A DNA stretch of 64,000 nt from an uncultured Eubacterium sp. (GTDB lineage: Bacteria > Bacillota > Clostridia > Lachnospirales > Lachnospiraceae). Shown here one piece after another: positions 27,374-34,847 of this stretch. The stretch lies in assembly GCA_910584645.1 (NCBI GenBank), contig CAJUAU010000002.1, positions 62,001-126,000 on the forward strand, written 5' to 3'. Position 1 is the first letter of the stretch; every line of letters starts with the position of its first letter. The notes under the pieces are model-generated. The model saw only the letters and a program-made list of their open reading frames with translations. It was not told the origin of the DNA and did not search any database. The position numbers and the translations under genes are program-made.

Positions 27374-28408
27374 CTAATTTGCCAGATATTTTTTCATAAC
27401 ATCCGATACTTTCTGCGTATTCAATGGCTTTGCGATATGCATATCCATCCCTGCCTGAATAGAAGCACGGATATCCTCGGTAAATATATATGCCGTCATT
27501 GCCACAATAGGTATTACTTTGGCATCTTTTCTCTCCATGGCACGGATTTTCTTTGTCGCCTCATTTCCATCCATAATTGGCATCTGAATATCCATGAAAA
27601 CAATATCATAATAATCTTCCCAGGAATTCTGGAATTTCCTGACTGCCTCTTCTCCGTTCACAGCCTGATCGATCTCCACTCCCATACCTTTTAAAATCTG
27701 ACATGCCGTCTCCATATTGATGGCATTATCTTCCACGATCAAGACCCGCTTATTCTCATATCTCTCCTCTGACATCTGGTCCCGATCAGCATCTTCTTGC
27801 TGGATGGCAGACACAGGCTCTTCAAATACCGATTTATTTTCCTGTTCCTGGTTCAGTTTTTCCACACTGGCCAAAACCAGTTCAGGATCTTTCCGGCGAA
27901 CATCATCCAGCGTATTCACGGAGGCCAGCAGTGCGTTGGCTAATTCGTGCTCCACCGTAGCATCGGTCAGCGTAATCAGATAACTGCCGTCATCACGGGG
28001 AACGATCTTAAAATATCCCCAACGGTTCTGTTTTTTCCGAATATCGATGATTTCACACTCTTTCTGGACTGAGAGAATAATATTCCCGTTATAAAAATCC
28101 CTCATAAAATTTTTTTCTTCTGATACAATGATCAGTTTTTCAAAAAGATAACTAATATCCTGATAGATATGCTCTTTTCGTATTCCCAGCATCCAGCTCA
28201 CGCTGTCCGTTACAAACAATACTTTTTTCTGCGTAGGTGAAAAAACAAGCATAACCATATCTATATTATTTGATATTTGATTGATGAGTTCTTCACCCCA
28301 CTGCTTTGCCTTTTTTTTATCCCTAAATAGCAGCCATCCCACCACAATGATCCCCAAAATCAATCCAATGATCCCACACCCCAGATAATTCCACAAGTTT
28401 CCTCTCAT
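27374..28408 (-). CDS. Membrane-anchored PAS-like and receiver-domain protein without a kinase core
   Basis: A 344-residue signalling protein: one transmembrane helix (LGCGIIGLILGIIVVGWLLF), a PAS-like sensor region (about 45-170), a Glu/Gln-rich linker (about 170-220) and a C-terminal receiver domain (about 225-342: VLIVEDNAINMETACQIL, phosphoacceptor Asp in DIVFMDIQMPIMDG, VAMTAYIF, HIAKPLN). The HisKA and HATPase domains that would normally lie between PAS and receiver in a hybrid kinase are absent, and there is no output domain. It may be a phosphate sink or a remnant of a hybrid kinase. The start has GGGAGG four bases upstream. Confidence 0.85.
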   Translation of the reverse strand: MRGNLWNYLGCGIIGLILGIIVVGWLLFRDKKKAKQWGEELINQISNNIDMVMLVFSPTQKKVLFVTDSVSWMLGIRKEHIYQDISYLFEKLIIVSEEKNFMRDFYNGNIILSVQKECEIIDIRKKQNRWGYFKIVPRDDGSYLITLTDATVEHELANALLASVNTLDDVRRKDPELVLASVEKLNQEQENKSVFEEPVSAIQQEDADRDQMSEERYENKRVLIVEDNAINMETACQILKGMGVEIDQAVNGEEAVRKFQNSWEDYYDIVFMDIQMPIMDGNEATKKIRAMERKDAKVIPIVAMTAYIFTEDIRASIQAGMDMHIAKPLNTQKVSDVMKKYLAN

Positions 28409-28483
28409 AGTACCTCCCTAACATTGCTCATCCTGTATTTGACAATATATTCCATTTCGTCCAGTTAGATAGTGATACATTTT

Positions 28484-28512
28484 ATTATAACACGCTTTCG
28501 ATATGATATCCA
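28484..28512 (-). promoter_or_regulatory. Promoter of the PAS-receiver gene
   Basis: Minus-strand TGGATA (28507-28512), 17-bp spacer, TATAAT (28484-28489), leaving a leader of about 70 nt. Confidence 0.45.
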
Positions 28513-28541
28513 GTCCTTTCCGAATACAACTTTTTCTTTTA

Positions 28542-28577
28542 TAAAAATCAGCTCCTGTCAAAAACATAACAGGAGCC
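28542..28577 (-). terminator. Terminator of the esterase gene
   Basis: GCTCCTGT (28551-28558) pairs with ACAGGAGC (28569-28576), and the minus transcript continues into TGATTTTTAT. Confidence 0.85.
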
Positions 28578-28619
28578 AATCCTTTTTACAGCACTTATAG
28601 AGATGGTTCGCGTCCCCAT

Positions 28620-30509
28620 TTACTGGAAAATTCTTCTTGCAAAATTATACAGTCCGTTTTTCCATGGTCCCCACCAGTGACCTCCAGGCCAGTTATAATA
28701 AATGTGGTCAAAGCCATTATTCTTCAAAGTTGTGCTGTACTGCTTGGGGCTGTCGCCGACAATCGTATCTCCATCACCTGCAACAATCATATACAACGTA
28801 TTTTTTCTAAACTCCTGAGGTATGGTAAGGGTCTGCGTTGTAAGAAGCCCATCCTCTCTCCAGTATGGCAGCACTCCGACCGCCGGACAGAAGGCACCTG
28901 TGTAAGCAAAATCATTTACCATTTTCACACCTATATAGATTGCGTTACGCCCTCCCATTGACAGACCTGCAATCGCTCTGTTGTCACGGCCTGGTTTCAC
29001 AGGGTAGTTTTTCTCAATGTATGGGATGAGGCTGGTTTTCAGGTCGTCCAGCATACGGTTGTACATCCCAAACTGCTCCAGTGACAGGTGTGCCGGATTT
29101 GCCTCACTTTTATGTCTTACACACTGGTTCGGAAGTACCATGATCATCTCTTTTGCAGTTCCCGCAGCTATCATATTACTTACGATCTCATTGGGCTTTC
29201 CATCCAGCCACTCGGTCTCGCTTCCGCCGATTCCATGAAGAAGGTATAATACCGGATATTTTTTCGACGGATTATATTTTGGCGGAAGAATAACCGTTGC
29301 TTTTCGGTTCATTTCTGCAACATATGAATAATATTCAACGGTTTTGATCTCTCCATATGTAACTCCTGCTTTTTTCTGGTCAAAATCAGCTGGTGTATTG
29401 TAATTTGTGTCAATAAATGATTTCGGTTTTGAGTAGTTCGGATCAACCGTCTCATCATTGCCAGCATCTGAACCTGCAGCGATCATAGAGATATCATCTA
29501 CATAGAATGGAATCAGATCATCGGCATCCGGGCTGCTCTTAAAAGCAGTTTCAACAAACACTTTTGTGCTGGACAGATCGGCATCCGCCGGGATGGTATA
29601 GGTTCCTTCTACAAGTCCCCAATTCCCCTTGGACACGTTTGCCCCTGCCATAATACTTATCTTGCTTCCACTTTTAATGCAGATATTAAAGGTCTGCTGC
29701 GCTCTGCTTCCCTCTGTAAAATAAAATCTTGCACTCACTCTGTACTTCTGTCCCTTTTGAACCTTTCCGGTAATATCCTGCAGCGGACCAGCAGCTGTTG
29801 CCTTACGATCCTTTGCCTGCATGGAGTGGTTCCCGCTATACTTTGTAACATATCCAAGATTCAGTGTCGCGTTCCCTATGGTTGTCCACTTGTCATAACC
29901 ATTTTCAAAACCGCCATTTTCAATCACTGACACAGACTCTTTCATGGAAACATCATCCACATAAAAAGTCATCAGATCATTGGCTGGTGCCGGGTTTGAC
30001 ACATATGGAGTTTCAATAAAAACTGTTACATTGGACAAATTAGCGTTTGCCGGTACGGTATAGGTTCCCTTAATGGTTCCCCACTCACCTTTTTTCGCTG
30101 TTGCATTTCCGATGTTGACATAGGTTCCGTCACCATAACGGAGCGTCATAAGAAATGTTTTCTCAGCCGGATAATTCACGCTGTCTGGATCACTTTCATC
30201 CTGTCTATACTGAACCTTTGCCGAGACATTATAAGTTTTTCCGGCCTGTATCCTGCCAGTAATATCCTGGGATGGTCCTGCTGAGGTACACGTTCTGCCG
30301 GATGCTTTTAATCCCAGATTTCCACTTGCCTTGGTATAATAGGCCAGACTCAGCGTGGAACCATTCTGTCCGTTCCAGTCTGTCAGTCCATTTTCAATGT
30401 CACCATTTTTAATTACTTCTGTGCTGTCTGCCTGTGCTGTATGAAAACTGAATACACAAAGAAACATAGCACATAACGCCAACGCTGCAAACTTCATTAT
30501 TTTTTTCAT
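28620..30509 (-). CDS. Secreted feruloyl/acetyl-xylan esterase (CE1) with two CBM_4_9-type modules
   Basis: Extracellular esterase of 629 residues. The signal peptide (KKIMKFAALALCAMFLCVF, ending HTAQA) is followed by two homologous beta-sandwich modules (about 30-180 and 195-340; each runs ENG..NG.. to GPxQDITG to DDLxxFYVDDxSM), then an esterase-D-type alpha/beta hydrolase: LLHGIGGSETEW (oxyanion region), AIAGLSMGGRNA (nucleophile Ser), VAGDGDTIVGDS (Asp) and WPGGHWW (His). It probably removes ferulate or acetate from xylan, complementing the GH10 xylanase. The start at 30509 has GGAGG eleven bases upstream; a longer frame reaches into the promoter and is rejected. Confidence 0.9.
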   Translation of the reverse strand: MKKIMKFAALALCAMFLCVFSFHTAQADSTEVIKNGDIENGLTDWNGQNGSTLSLAYYTKASGNLGLKASGRTCTSAGPSQDITGRIQAGKTYNVSAKVQYRQDESDPDSVNYPAEKTFLMTLRYGDGTYVNIGNATAKKGEWGTIKGTYTVPANANLSNVTVFIETPYVSNPAPANDLMTFYVDDVSMKESVSVIENGGFENGYDKWTTIGNATLNLGYVTKYSGNHSMQAKDRKATAAGPLQDITGKVQKGQKYRVSARFYFTEGSRAQQTFNICIKSGSKISIMAGANVSKGNWGLVEGTYTIPADADLSSTKVFVETAFKSSPDADDLIPFYVDDISMIAAGSDAGNDETVDPNYSKPKSFIDTNYNTPADFDQKKAGVTYGEIKTVEYYSYVAEMNRKATVILPPKYNPSKKYPVLYLLHGIGGSETEWLDGKPNEIVSNMIAAGTAKEMIMVLPNQCVRHKSEANPAHLSLEQFGMYNRMLDDLKTSLIPYIEKNYPVKPGRDNRAIAGLSMGGRNAIYIGVKMVNDFAYTGAFCPAVGVLPYWREDGLLTTQTLTIPQEFRKNTLYMIVAGDGDTIVGDSPKQYSTTLKNNGFDHIYYNWPGGHWWGPWKNGLYNFARRIFQ

Positions 30510-30635
30510 TTTTCTTTTTACCTCCAATACTTCATTATTCATCCCTGTTACTTCTCCATAACAGTTTGTGAATAAATAAAAACTATAACTTCCTGGATGA
30601 ACCACCTCTTTCTTTTTAAGTGCTGTATTAATTTT

Positions 30636-30664
30636 ATAATAAAGGATTGATTTGGAATTGTAAA
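30636..30664 (-). promoter_or_regulatory. Promoter of the esterase gene
   Basis: Minus-strand TTTACA (30659-30664), 17-bp spacer, TATTAT (30636-30641), about 125 nt before the start codon. Confidence 0.6.
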
Positions 30665-30670
30665 CAGAAT

Positions 30671-30688
30671 TTGGGGAATTCTCCCCAA
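30671..30688. terminator. Short GC hairpin after the LytTR regulator gene
   Basis: TTGGGG/CCCCAA with a 6-bp loop lies 9 bp downstream of the regulator stop. The T tract is weak (ATTCTGTTT), so termination may be partial. The esterase -35 box begins 7 bp beyond it. Confidence 0.45.
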
Positions 30689-30696
30689 CTTTCGCT

Positions 30697-31449
30697 CTAC
30701 ATTTTTCGACATTTTTCGACATTGCTTCGCCTAAGAAATTGCTGCATAAAAGATTTTTTCATGACAGATCCAATCTGCAGTACATCCTTACTTCCCCGCA
30801 GATAAATATAACGATTTACAGAATCTACTTTCTTAATGTAAGACATATTCACTATAGTTCCCCGGTTACATTTTACAAAATCTTCACAATCCAGCTCTTC
30901 CAGCATTACTTTGCAGGATTTATTGGGAATAGTAAAATGATCATCAACCGTTGTAATATTCAACATATGTTCCCTGCTTTGTATGTAGATGATCTCACTG
31001 ACTGGAACCATCTGCAGCAATCCGTCCACATGAAAAATAATCTTCTGGTCCCGTTTATCCGGTGTATGATATTTCATCGCCTCCTGGATCGTCTGTCTGA
31101 CCTTCTCCCTGTCAAATGGCTTTTCAATAAACCGATAACAGTGTACCGAAGCATACATGTGCATTTTAGGATCATACAGTGAAGTAAGTATGATGATCGG
31201 TGTAAACGTATATCTGTCTATCGTTCTAATATTTTGTGCAAAATCAGCCCCGGACTGATCTCCCATAATTTCCGGGTGAAGAATAATATCCACAAGAAAC
31301 AGGTCAATGCTTCTTTTCATAGCGGCTGCATATGCTTCCTCTTCTCCCGCAAAGGCATAGATCACTGCATTGGCATCAACCTCTTTGACTATTTGTATCA
31401 AAGCATCCCTTGCTGCTTTTTTATCTTCCAGAATAAGAATCTCTTTCAC
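30697..31449 (-). CDS. LytTR-type response regulator (AgrA-like)
   Basis: Two-component regulator of 250 residues. An N-terminal receiver domain (ILILEDKKAARDAL, phosphoacceptor Asp in IDLFLVDIILHPE, Lys in FIEKPFDREK) is followed by a LytTR DNA-binding domain (about 145-245: IIYIQSREHMLNITT, FVKCNRGTIVNMSYIKKV). The start is GTG at 31449 with AAAGGAG eight bases upstream; an in-frame ATG at 31473 has no site. It is divergent from agrB and is the natural partner of the GHKL kinase at 32440-33696, though the genes are not adjacent. Confidence 0.9.
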   Translation of the reverse strand: MKEILILEDKKAARDALIQIVKEVDANAVIYAFAGEEEAYAAAMKRSIDLFLVDIILHPEIMGDQSGADFAQNIRTIDRYTFTPIIILTSLYDPKMHMYASVHCYRFIEKPFDREKVRQTIQEAMKYHTPDKRDQKIIFHVDGLLQMVPVSEIIYIQSREHMLNITTVDDHFTIPNKSCKVMLEELDCEDFVKCNRGTIVNMSYIKKVDSVNRYIYLRGSKDVLQIGSVMKKSFMQQFLRRSNVEKCRKM

Positions 31450-31626
31450 ACCAATCACTCCTTTGTAATACATTTCTCTAAACTGCTTTTTTATCTGGAT
31501 AACCTCGTAAAATGTAACAGAGTCTGCCAAAAAACCATCTCTTATTGCGACAAACTGCCACCTGGGAAACTCCCTTTATATTTCTTGTCTCTTTTTTGAT
31601 AAAATTGCCACAGGAGGTATGCCGCG

Positions 31627-32178
31627 ATGATTCAGGATTATTTACAAGCCAGTTTTGGCTATACAGATTTTCAAATCGAACAGATCCGCTATACTGTAGT
31701 AAGTCTGCTTTCAGAAATAAGCAAGCTCTTTATCATGGGTATTTTTTTTACAATGACCCATCATCTTCCCCAGTACCTCACAGCGATCCTCGTACTGCTC
31801 ATCCTGAGAACCTGCACAGGGGGACTGCATTTTAAACATTATTCCAGCTGCCTGCTTGTGTCATTTCTCATATTTTATCTTGGCATATGCCAGCTACCCA
31901 GCCTCTCATTTCCAAAACCGGCATACTTTGCATTACTTTTAGTCTGTATGATGATCCATTATCTTTTTGCCCCTGTCGTCTCCTCCTACCGCCCCATACC
32001 TAATGGCATACAGGTAAGGAAGTCCAAACAGCAAGCATTTACTATAATCACGGCGTATGCCCTGGTCATGTTTATTGTTCCCTTCAATCAGTATACCATT
32101 ACTGGTTTTTGGATAATCCAGCTGCAATCGCTGCAGCTGATCGTAGCAAAAATACTAAAAAGGAGGTCCATTTCATGA
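31627..32178 (+). CDS. agrB: AgrB-type peptide-processing membrane protease
   Basis: Integral membrane cysteine endopeptidase of 183 residues that trims the AgrD C-terminus and forms the ring. The catalytic pair is visible in RTCTGGLHFKHYSSC (His, then Cys seven residues on), matching the family spacing, and is followed by several hydrophobic helices. The ATG at 31627 has AGGAGG ten bases upstream. Its stop overlaps the agrD start as ATGA, so the two are coupled. It faces a divergent LytTR regulator gene. Confidence 0.92.
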   Translation: MIQDYLQASFGYTDFQIEQIRYTVVSLLSEISKLFIMGIFFTMTHHLPQYLTAILVLLILRTCTGGLHFKHYSSCLLVSFLIFYLGICQLPSLSFPKPAYFALLLVCMMIHYLFAPVVSSYRPIPNGIQVRKSKQQAFTIITAYALVMFIVPFNQYTITGFWIIQLQSLQLIVAKILKRRSIS

Positions 32179-32312
32179 AACATTTTGCAAAATCCTGGTT
32201 ATTTAAAGCATGTAATTTCTGCATTGTTGCCGGCGGAATCCTTCACTGGACAAAAATGAGTCTGCTTCTGTTTGGCGAGCAAAAATATCCGGAAGAACCA
32301 AAACACGAGTAA
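32175..32312 (+). CDS. agrD: AgrD-like autoinducer precursor with a predicted serine lactone
   Basis: A 45-residue precursor with an amphipathic N-terminal helix (MKHFAKSWLFKACNFCIVAG), a core and an acidic, Pro-rich tail (GEQKYPEEPKHE). In AgrD proteins the ring residue lies four residues before the cleavage point that precedes this tail. Here that position is Ser29 in KMSLLLF, giving a predicted S-L-L-L-F ring cut after Phe33. The two cysteines (13 and 16) sit in the helix, too far from the tail. Serine lactones are known in S. intermedius-group AIPs and enterococcal GBAP. The start at 32175 has AAGGAGG eight bases upstream. Confidence 0.85.
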   Translation: MKHFAKSWLFKACNFCIVAGGILHWTKMSLLLFGEQKYPEEPKHE

Positions 32313-32319
32313 TATCATC

Positions 32320-32359
32320 CAATGGCACCAATTTGATTTAATTTAAACTGGTGCCATTG
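32320..32359. repeat. Perfect 11-bp inverted repeat after agrD
   Basis: CAATGGCACCA (32320-32330) and TGGTGCCATTG (32349-32359) flank an AT-rich 18-bp loop. There is no T run. The right arm continues straight into GAGCTA of the palindromic element, and GGTGCCATTGAGCTA resembles that element's end. Confidence 0.6.
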
Positions 32360-32362
32360 AGC

Positions 32363-32400
32363 TAGCTCAACGGCGGATTCAAATCCGCCCCGTCGAGCTA
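32363..32400. repeat. Copy of the short palindromic intergenic element
   Basis: TAGCTC-AACG and CGTC-GAGCTA enclose an inner GGCGGATT-CA-AATCCGCC palindrome. The flank ATATAGTTAC matches the copy at 16876. It lies between the convergent agrD and agrC-like genes. Confidence 0.75.
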
Positions 32401-32439
32401 ATATAGTTACAGAGGGCAGACCATAAAATTTCACAGCTC

Positions 32440-33696
32440 TTATTCGGTTATATGGATCATAAATACAATACGGGTAGTCTCCGTTTTCTCAAAATAGATA
32501 TTTAGTTCACAATCATACTCCTTTAACATCTCAACCAGATTGGCTAGGCCAGTTCCCCTCCCTGTTCCCTTTGTCGAATAGCCAGGCTGGGTAAACAAAC
32601 CAAACTCCTGTCTGGAAAAAACCTCAGAATCATTTTTCACAGCAATATAAATCGAATCAGCAGATTCAAAGATTTTCACAAAAATCCCCTTGGAATCCCG
32701 CTCTGCCACTGCCTCAATAGCATTATCCAGTAAAATACCCAGGATCTCCACAATCTTATATTGTGGAATACGACATTTCATCTCATCAATCTTTACCTCA
32801 TACCCAATGCAGCATCCCTTGCTCTCCGCCTCCATAAATTTGGAGTAAAGAAAGCCAATAATAATAGGTGAACCCCCAGATAACAGCCGGGAATACCGGT
32901 TATCTCTAAGAAGTTCACCACAATACTCTTTCTGCAGGGATACGAGTTCATCATAATCCTCCGCCACAATATGTAAACTATATACCGCATTAATATGATT
33001 ATTAAAATCATGCTGTTTCTTACGTATCGTATCTAACAGCTGTTTATATACATCATCATAGGTGTTCCTCAGTTCAATCTCCTTTTCCCTTGCAAGTTTT
33101 TCAGTTCTCTCCTGCTGCAGCTTAATGATCAAAACCCCGATCAGTATCGTCCACATACCAAATATGATGTAATCCGTAACCCTCATAAAATCGGTCAGTT
33201 TATATGCCACCAAAAGATAAAACGCACCGCAGAAGGTAATTCCTGTTGCAATATTGGTCAGCATATTAAAATTCATGGCGCCCCTGGATATCTTTAACAG
33301 CCTTCCGTTCCTGCTGATCCTCCAAAATACCAGTATCAGCAGAGCATTAATACTGATCACAAGTACATCGATATCCACATATTTCTCCAGCAAAAAAGCA
33401 GGAATGGAACAAACCACCTGCATCACCACACCAAATGTAATAAACAAAACCAAATTGACATTTGCCACCCGGATCGAACATTTAAATTTCACCAGTTCAT
33501 AAATGTAGATGCCAATATATCCAAACAGAGCCATCCCTTTGGACAGCCCCAGATAATTAGCACTTTCTACTATGATCAGTTCTGATAATATAAATACAGC
33601 ATCGTAGACCTGGAAATGATATCTCTTACAGAACAAATGATTTACACAGATCAAAGTTGCTATCATTTCCAGCACTGCATTTATGCAGGTCAACAT
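32440..33696 (-). CDS. AgrC-like sensor histidine kinase (GHKL type)
   Basis: Peptide-sensing membrane kinase of 418 residues. About six transmembrane helices (residues 1-205) precede a coiled-coil dimerisation segment with the phosphorylated His in RKKQHDFNNHINAVYS. A GHKL ATPase domain follows, with N-box EILGILLDNAIEA, NDS and G-box STKGTGRGTGLANLVEML. This is the AgrC/ComD class. It runs convergent to agrBD and is coupled to the upstream XRE gene (4-nt gap). The cognate regulator is probably the LytTR protein at 30697-31449 (inference). Confidence 0.9.
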   Translation of the reverse strand: MLTCINAVLEMIATLICVNHLFCKRYHFQVYDAVFILSELIIVESANYLGLSKGMALFGYIGIYIYELVKFKCSIRVANVNLVLFITFGVVMQVVCSIPAFLLEKYVDIDVLVISINALLILVFWRISRNGRLLKISRGAMNFNMLTNIATGITFCGAFYLLVAYKLTDFMRVTDYIIFGMWTILIGVLIIKLQQERTEKLAREKEIELRNTYDDVYKQLLDTIRKKQHDFNNHINAVYSLHIVAEDYDELVSLQKEYCGELLRDNRYSRLLSGGSPIIIGFLYSKFMEAESKGCCIGYEVKIDEMKCRIPQYKIVEILGILLDNAIEAVAERDSKGIFVKIFESADSIYIAVKNDSEVFSRQEFGLFTQPGYSTKGTGRGTGLANLVEMLKEYDCELNIYFEKTETTRIVFMIHITE

Positions 33697-33700
33697 CTCT

Positions 33701-34039
33701 TTACTTTTCTCCTTTGTTCATCTCTTCCAAAAACTGAGCATATACCCTTAACCTTTGTGCAATGCCCGCGGGCGTCAGCTGCATTTCTGTATCATCTGTA
33801 TTTAAAAGCGCGGGTTCCGGAGTAATTCCATATATAAAATTCATATCACAATGCAGTTCTTTTGCCAGAATATATGCATATGAGCTTGACAGACCGGTCT
33901 CTCCTCTCTCGATCCGGTATACGCCATCTTCAGAGATATGGAAAATCTCTGCAAGTTCTTTCCGTTTTATTTGAAACGCCTCTCTGAATTTCTTAAGATT
34001 AGCTCCAATAAGCGCATCCTCAAAACATCTCTCGCCCAT
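33701..34039 (-). CDS. XRE-family transcriptional regulator
   Basis: A 112-residue protein with an N-terminal Cro/C1 helix-turn-helix (NLKKFREAFQIKRKELAEIF, then ISEDGVYRIERGETGLSSSY) and a short C-terminal helical tail (GIAQRLRVYAQFLEEMNKGEK). The start at 34039 has AAAGGGG upstream. It is immediately followed by the AgrC-like kinase gene and probably co-transcribed from the promoter at 34135-34164. A palindrome just downstream of that promoter may be its own operator (inference). Confidence 0.9.
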   Translation of the reverse strand: MGERCFEDALIGANLKKFREAFQIKRKELAEIFHISEDGVYRIERGETGLSSSYAYILAKELHCDMNFIYGITPEPALLNTDDTEMQLTPAGIAQRLRVYAQFLEEMNKGEK

Positions 34040-34091
34040 ATTTATGCCCCTTTGCTTTTTATTCCATGATACCAATAAACGGCATAATTAT

Positions 34092-34133
34092 GAGCGGTAA
34101 TATCTACCGGATACGCGGTGTTTTATCCCGCTC
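34092..34133. promoter_or_regulatory. Palindromic site downstream of the XRE gene promoter
   Basis: GAGCGG (34092-34097) and CCGCTC (34128-34133) bracket inner GGTA/TACC and ACCG/CGGT pairs. It covers the predicted transcription start, a position suited to autoregulation. Confidence 0.4.
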
Positions 34134-34134
34134 T

Positions 34135-34164
34135 ATTATATTGTAAGTACATAATTAATGTTAA
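34135..34164 (-). promoter_or_regulatory. Promoter of the XRE-agrC-like unit
   Basis: Minus-strand TTAACA (34159-34164), 18-bp spacer, consensus TATAAT (34135-34140). Confidence 0.55.
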
Positions 34165-34200
34165 ATTCCTCACAAAGCAAAACTTGACATTGTCTCAGAA

Positions 34201-34845
34201 TTAGAGTTTGACTATTTGACATTCATTCCGTTCCATACTATTAAAAAAACTATTTCTATCATGAGAACTCAAAACAATCGTTTTCCCTGACTTTTTAATG
34301 CACTTAAACAGCTCCAACACTTTATTGCTTCTTTCTTCATCTAAAGAAGCTGTTGGTTCATCCGCAATAATAATTTTTGACTTTTTAACGCATGCTCTTG
34401 CTATAGCCACACGCTGTTGTTCTCCTCTTGATAACAACCTTGTAGTTGTATGAAGAACATCTCTGATTCCTAAATACTCTGCCAATTCACAAATATTCTT
34501 TCGTGCATTATATAGATTTTTTTGTAACCTTAACGCTAACATAATATTTTCATAAGCAGAAATATCTTGAATCAGATTTAAATCCTGCGGAATGTACCCA
34601 ATATCATATTTACGTATTTTTGCATTTGCTCTATCCATTGAACATTTAACGCACTTTCCCTCATAGATATACTGTCCAGAATCAAACGCATCAGTCAAGG
34701 CTAATATTTTGAGAAGAGTTGTTTTTCCACATCCCGATGCCCCCTCGACAAGCACCATTTCCCCTCGTCCTATTTGAATATTAAAATTATTCATTATAAT
34801 CCTGTTCGTCCCAACCTTTTTTTGCAAATCAATAACTTTAATCAA
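34201..34845 (-). CDS. ABC transporter ATP-binding protein of the AT-rich cassette
   Basis: ATPase of 214 residues, MacB/LolD-like: Walker A GASGCGKTT, Q-loop IPQDLNL, signature LSRGEQQR, Walker B IIIADEPTASLD, H-loop LSSHD. The signature has Arg where Gly is nearly universal (LSGGEQQR), which could weaken ATP hydrolysis. It is the last gene of an AT-rich run of five genes reading from the secreted-protein gene, and pairs with the permease genes upstream. Small ATPases of this sort accompany bacteriocin export or self-protection systems. Confidence 0.88.
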   Translation of the reverse strand: MIKVIDLQKKVGTNRIIMNNFNIQIGRGEMVLVEGASGCGKTTLLKILALTDAFDSGQYIYEGKCVKCSMDRANAKIRKYDIGYIPQDLNLIQDISAYENIMLALRLQKNLYNARKNICELAEYLGIRDVLHTTTRLLSRGEQQRVAIARACVKKSKIIIADEPTASLDEERSNKVLELFKCIKKSGKTIVLSSHDRNSFFNSMERNECQIVKL

Positions 34846-34847
34846 TT

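Noticed and set aside
31450..31626. Regular AgrA/LytTR direct-repeat sites between the regulator and agrB
   Set aside because: Three TGCC-containing motifs (31525, 31556, 31606) are present but at irregular spacing of 31 and 50 bp, not the usual paired 9-bp repeats. Noted only as a possibility.
32211..32222. AgrD ring formed by Cys13 or Cys16
   Set aside because: They lie in the amphipathic N-terminal helix, about 17-20 residues before the acidic tail, while AgrD rings form four residues before it.
32363..32400. tRNA or tRNA remnant (D-arm-like TAGCTCAACGG and T-arm-like GGATTCAAATCC)
   Set aside because: No acceptor stem or anticodon arm exists, and the similarity is explained by the palindromic element's own inverted arms.
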